Shown: in pieces, positions 59,801 to 64,000 of the stretch | How positions within the stretch are numbered: the first letter of the stretch is position 1 | Layout of the letters: every line of letters begins with the position of its first letter | Assembly (NCBI GenBank): GCA_029891385.1 | Contig: CM057235.1 | Span: 17,917,620 to 17,981,619 of the forward strand | Direction of reading: 5' to 3' | Length of the DNA stretch: 64,000 nucleotides | DNA from: Erythroxylum novogranatense | Taxonomy: Eukaryota > Streptophyta > Magnoliopsida > Malpighiales > Erythroxylaceae | Translations under genes and position numbers: made by a program | The notes under the pieces: generated by a model | Database searches by the model: none | What the model saw: the letters and a program-made list of their open reading frames with translations, nothing else | What the model was told of the DNA's origin: nothing

Positions 59801-60365
59801 GACTCCTCTAAGTCTTCAAATTTTCTGGTGTCCATTGTATTATTGATCTTATTACTATAACTAACAGGGTAGTATCACTGGTAGAAAACCACTTCCAGTG
59901 CGACCTGGAATCTTTCTTGAGACCGTCACAAAGGTATTACCTGTGTCCAAAATCCTATAATTCTCCAACGTCAGACTGATTATTGAGTACATTTTGCATT
60001 GTTTAGGGCTGATATCAATATACTTGGACTTGGTAGGTTTTAGGTGGCATATACTCAGGAAATATCTCTGGGATTACAGCACAACATCTAGAATGGGTAA
60101 ATTCTTTCACCATTTTGTTTGGGTTTATACTCTTTGAGTGCATATGTTGGTCACTGGGTTGGTGGTTGGATGGTATTTGTACTTGTATGTTTATTTGAAC
60201 ACTTCACATGGGGATTTCGTTTACTACCTTTTCTTCAAATTGGGATGTTTTGTGTGTGCAAAGTTTAGTTTGTGTAATTCTAATGACTAGCTCATCTTAA
60301 CTAAAATTTCCTGCATCCAGGTTCACCAAAAGACGCTTCATGTTCTTCAGGAAATAGCATTCTAG
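56897..60365 (+). CDS. Plastid-targeted protein of unknown function, At4g37920-like, 9 exons
   Basis: Exons are 56897-57235, 57414-57569, 58675-58743, 58841-59011, 59238-59381, 59551-59709, 59868-59933, 60037-60096 and 60321-60365. Every exon is a multiple of three, all introns are phase 0 with GT-AG ends, and the total is 402 codons plus TAG. The first 60 or so residues are rich in Ser/Thr/Leu with few acids (MLRFCTCLSSLYTTPTTSFP...), like a chloroplast transit peptide. The mature part contains VTSVLQEMITLLQDMDMDET, GLLCRTPGKDSRHELLRRVA, ILDERNDRGFSTLPESEVNF and GGIYSGNISGITAQHLEWVH. These match the plant family of Arabidopsis At4g37920, listed as uncharacterised and chloroplastic. No catalytic motif is recognised. 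The plastid location is inferred from the N-terminus. Confidence 0.88.
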
Positions 60366-62110
60366 GATTTTCTTCTTGAGATGATGGAAGCAACAGTTCT
60401 GACCCAAATTTTGACCGTGGTGCACTGATGGGAGTTTGATAGAAGTGAGTGAAAGTATTACATGGAGAAAAAAATTATGTAGCAAGCTTGCAGTAGAAGA
60501 CCTGATTGAAAACTTAGATAATCAATCACTTGTCATTTCTGGAATTGTTTTAGTGATATCTTCAAACCTACAACAAAAAGGTTGCATCAAGTCCATGAAA
60601 TGAGTTTCACATTCGTATTAAGGTGTGAGGTGGAATTTCTTTAATTGCATTTCAATTATGCAGCACTTAATCAGGTCGTCATATGTGCTGGTGGAATCAA
60701 CCCTTTATTGCATAATGATGAAGACTGGTTTTTGTTCCAGTTAAAGAGGAGTAGACTGTCATGTGGGAATTGGGACCGACGTTGACCCTGCTAATGATTC
60801 GCGTTGTTGTTGTTAAGGAGTAGAAGCAAACACAGCAAGGATTGCCCCAGTTGTTTTCCCAACCTCAGCCCACAAGGCCCCTCTGGCCCTTTTTGGTAAA
60901 CCAAATCGTATATGCGTCATAGTAATACTCTCCCACCAACTTGGATTTAACACTACGCGTTGTCATATTAAACGAATAAGAAGGTAACCTACCTTTTGTA
61001 TCACCATCCTATCTTATCATAAGCACTCCTTTTCGTCTCCCCGCCTGGTCCATCCCTCACATGCTTCTTTCTTTCCTTTAGTTTTAACCCACTTCCCCAC
61101 GTTTTTAATTTTCAACCCACCCTTTTCATTGGCCTATGTTATTATTGTTCTTTTAAACTTTAAGAGGACATATAATCTTACTTTTATAGGATACACGTGA
61201 AAATATTATTACAAATTACAAACATAGACTTGTAATTTGATATTTAAAATTCTTACCAATGTGATCCTATCCTAACTGTTCCAAATTGATCTGTAGAAGG
61301 TACGCATAGGTGGAAAGATGTTTAAACTGATCAAAAGTTGTTTACGTCAAATACGACCGTTAAGTTATCAAGTCTACTTTTTCAAAAGCGGGCCAGCTTT
61401 CTGGGGTGAGGTTGGACATGATGGCCACAATCACCCTCTTTCTCACGACCACACCTCTGCGTAATTACTTCTATGCCCATTATGATTCGGTTCAATGATC
61501 AATTACATTAACTAAAGACGAGAATATGAATTACTGACCTCTGGAAGATAAGTGAGCCTTCATGGATGGCATCTATCTACGTTAAGGATATGTGAAACGT
61601 AATGTCTACTTCTCTAAATTTGGAAATGCCAACCCTTAGACTCACTTTCTTTTCCGATGATCAACTGAGCTACCCGTGCAGGCATTGAAAATACCAACCC
61701 TAAAACGACGAATAGGTTCCCCCGATAAATAGAATGGCCCCACATCCACCACCTACTCCAATCCTATTCACACCAGTGGAGTGAAGGTGAAGGGGGAGGG
61801 AGGGAGGGAGGGACAGGGACATAATTGTCATAATTTGAATTCTATGATTTGGAACTATGACAGCTCGCGTCTCACTCTCACACACACACTGCAACGTTAG
61901 CCTTCCCAGTTCACCCACCTCTGCTTCCATAGTCCTTGTTCCCCAACTCAAGATTCAAGAAAGAGAGAGCAGAACTCAAATTTAAGATTCAAGAAAGAGA
62001 GAGCCGAGCTCAAATTTAATTATTTGTAGTTTTTCAGTAAGCTAAAAGCAACACCTTCCACATATGAACTAAGAGCATTTTAAATCAGATTTTCCAAATA
62101 TCATTTCACC
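60366..62110. other. Intergenic stretch and fimbrin 5' leader
   Basis: No gene is seen. An AGGG repeat lies at about 61791-61813. A 34-base unit beginning AAGATTCAAGAAAGAGAGAG is repeated twice at about 61950-62017, in what is probably the fimbrin 5' UTR. The open frame 61700-61951 on the minus strand is not supported. Confidence 0.5.
61950..62017 (+). repeat. 34-base tandem duplication in the fimbrin leader
   Basis: Two copies of an AAGATTCAAGAAAGAGAGAG...CTCAAATTT unit, differing at a few bases. Confidence 0.85.
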
Positions 62111-64000
62111 ATGTCAGGTTACGTTGGCATCCTGGTATCAGATCCATGGCTCCAGAACCAGTTCACTCAGGTCGAGCTTCGCAGCTTCAAGTCCCACGTA
62201 CGCTTCCTCTAACACAATTTCTTCTTTTCCTTTTCTTTTTTCTCCTCTTTTTTCCTGATCTGCCTCTTGGTTCTCGTTTCTTCACCAAGTTTATGAGCAT
62301 GAGGAGAGAGAGTGGAAAGTTGACGCTGAGGGACTTGCCTTCCAGGATGTCGAGGTTGAAAGTAGTTGGCGAGATTCTGACCGAAGAAGAGAGAGCTTCT
62401 CTTATTCAGGACGCGTATCAGAACCTTGACGACGAGGTTGACTTCGAGTTCTTCTTGAAGGTCTGAATATACTCTCTCTCTCTCTCCTTGCTACTTGTTT
62501 GATATGTTTTCTTCCTCTCCTTTTTGCACTCTTTCGATTTCAATCTATTACTCGATTTGAGATCAACTTGGAGATATTACATCTTGTGTTATCGCTTTTA
62601 CTCTTATGAGACTTCGATTTAACCTTCTGCTAAATTAACTGATTTCGACATAGACATCAGTCAAGATGTCATTTTTTTCTAGATGATGTTTAGCCAATAT
62701 AGCAGATAGGAGTAGTAGCAAAACAGATGAAACAATAGAGAAGTTTGGAGGAATTCGGTGTATTATTCATCAAAGAAAGGAGCCTTTAAATAGGCTGTAC
62801 AGACGATTGTGGATGTTTCAAGTTAATCTATGGTTAATTACAGGTATACTTGAAACTTCAAGGACATGCCAGTGCAAGGATAGGTAGTGCAGCGAAGAAC
62901 TCATCTGCATTTCTTAAAGCTGCAACCACTACATTGCTTCATACCATCAGCGAATCTGAGAAGGCATCTTATGTAGCCCACATCAACAGCTACCTTGCTG
63001 AAGATGATTTCTTAAAGAGATACCTCCCTATTGATCCTTCGACTAATGATCTCTTTGAAATAGCAAAGGATGGTGTTCTCCTTTGGTAATTATCCTTTAC
63101 TCTTCTTCTTAACATGGTCCCTCTTTTATTTTTCTAATTGTTGCTGCTGGGTGCAAAATTTAAATATATATTTTCTTCTGGTGCAGTAAACTAATTAATG
63201 TAGCAGTTCCCGGTACAATTGATGAAAGGACTATCAATACTAAGAGAGTGCTTAATCCATGGGAAAGAAATGAAAACCATACACTGTGTCTCAATTCTGC
63301 CAAGGCTATTGGATGTACTGTAGTCAATATTGGGACTCAAGACTTCATTGAAGGAAGGGTATGTGGCATACAGAGGCCTTTCTTTCTATATACGAATCAT
63401 CTATTGCTTTCAATAATACTCATGTCTTTTTCGTTCCACTTTCAGCGGCATCTTGTGCTCGGAGTAATTTCTCAAATCATTAAAGTAAGATTGTTATAAC
63501 TTTTCTTGAAAATTTGTTTGTTTGAGAGGGTTGTGAGGCATGAAATGTTGTTAAGTATTATTAGATTAACTATAGTTGTATTTACCATTGAATTTCCCTG
63601 AGACTTCAGTTTTATGGAAATGAAGGTGGAATACAATGTCTGTTAGTGTTAATACTATGTAGGGCACATTGTTTAACCCTCTCTCTTCCATTTTGATCAG
63701 ATACAACTTTTGGCAGACCTGAATTTGAAAAAAACACCTCAACTGGTGGAGTTAGTTTCTGATAGTCAGGTGTTACCTCTGGTCTTCCATTTAATATTTT
63801 TGTAATGACTACATGATGGATTTTACCTTTGATAGTACACTTTAATATTTTTGTAATGACTACATGATGGATTTTACCTTTGATAGTTCAATGTGCTTCC
63901 TAAATAAACAGGAAGTTGAAGAGTTGATGAGCTTACCTCCGGAGAAGATCTTATTGAGGTGGATGAACTTCCAGTTGAAGAAATCAGGATACAAGAAAAT
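62111..64000 (+). CDS. Fimbrin/plastin actin-bundling protein, N-terminal part (runs off window)
   Basis: Exons are 62111-62197, 62290-62460, 62844-63085, 63187-63358, 63446-63484, 63701-63769 and 63912 to the window end. Phases agree at all junctions, including TG/T (Cys) between exons 3 and 4. The start [20 protein letters not shown] is the hallmark N-terminus of plant fimbrins. [20 protein letters not shown] and [20 protein letters not shown] form the EF-hand-like headpiece. [40 protein letters not shown] and [20 protein letters not shown] begin the first calponin-homology domain. Plant fimbrins have four such domains and about 690 residues, so only about the first 270 are here. They cross-link actin filaments in the cytoplasm. 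Which family member this is cannot be told. Confidence 0.96.
63790..63891 (+). repeat. 51-base tandem duplication in fimbrin intron 6
   Basis: TTTAATATTTTTGTAATGAC and the following 31 bases are repeated exactly or nearly so at 63790 and 63841. It lies between exons 6 and 7 and does not touch the splice sites. Confidence 0.92.

Overview
This is nuclear DNA from a flowering plant, most likely a eudicot. The genes have short exons, AT-rich introns and GT-AG junctions, and they match Arabidopsis gene families. Most of the window is retrotransposon sequence. I found no bacterial operons, CRISPR array or organellar genes. The species cannot be named from the sequence.

Left part (1-24,600): the minus-strand gene for exosome core subunit RRP43 (eight coding exons, 303 codons, one GC-AG intron) fills 286-5472. 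To its right are a tRNA-like SINE, a hAT-like element carrying a piece of a DTW-domain tRNA-modification gene, decayed LINE pieces of two kinds, and the 3' end plus LTR of a Tat/Ogre-like Gypsy element. Next come a foldback element and a second intact gene, a two-exon VOC/glyoxalase-fold protein (minus, 21299-22936) whose intron holds a Harbinger-like MITE. At 23228-24599 two more SINE copies lie side by side, one split by a second MITE. A fourth SINE is at 26376.

Middle part (25,775-52,282): three retrotransposons are stacked one inside another, each with its own target duplication. An old plus-strand Copia (A; GAATT/GAACT) was split by a younger minus-strand Copia with 2.1-kb LTRs (B; TATAT). 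B was then split by a Gypsy-type, apparently non-coding, large-LTR element (C; CTCCC). C has the layout truncated LTR - internal end - LTR - internal region - LTR, and its LTRs carry a cluster of the palindrome CGTCGCGACG. A further worn Copia-type LTR with a primer-binding-like site follows at about 52,930-54,611.

Right part (56,700-64,000): this part is gene-rich. It holds a tRNA-Lys(UUU), a nine-exon plastid-type protein of unknown function (402 aa, related to Arabidopsis At4g37920), and the first seven coding exons of a fimbrin/plastin actin-bundling gene that runs off the window.

The five protein-coding loci and fragments do not form a pathway; they are ordinary independent plant genes. 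I did not find convincing evidence of a new biological system. The items most worth checking are the compound structure of element C with its CpG-palindrome array, the hAT-like gene capture, and the precisely datable nesting events.
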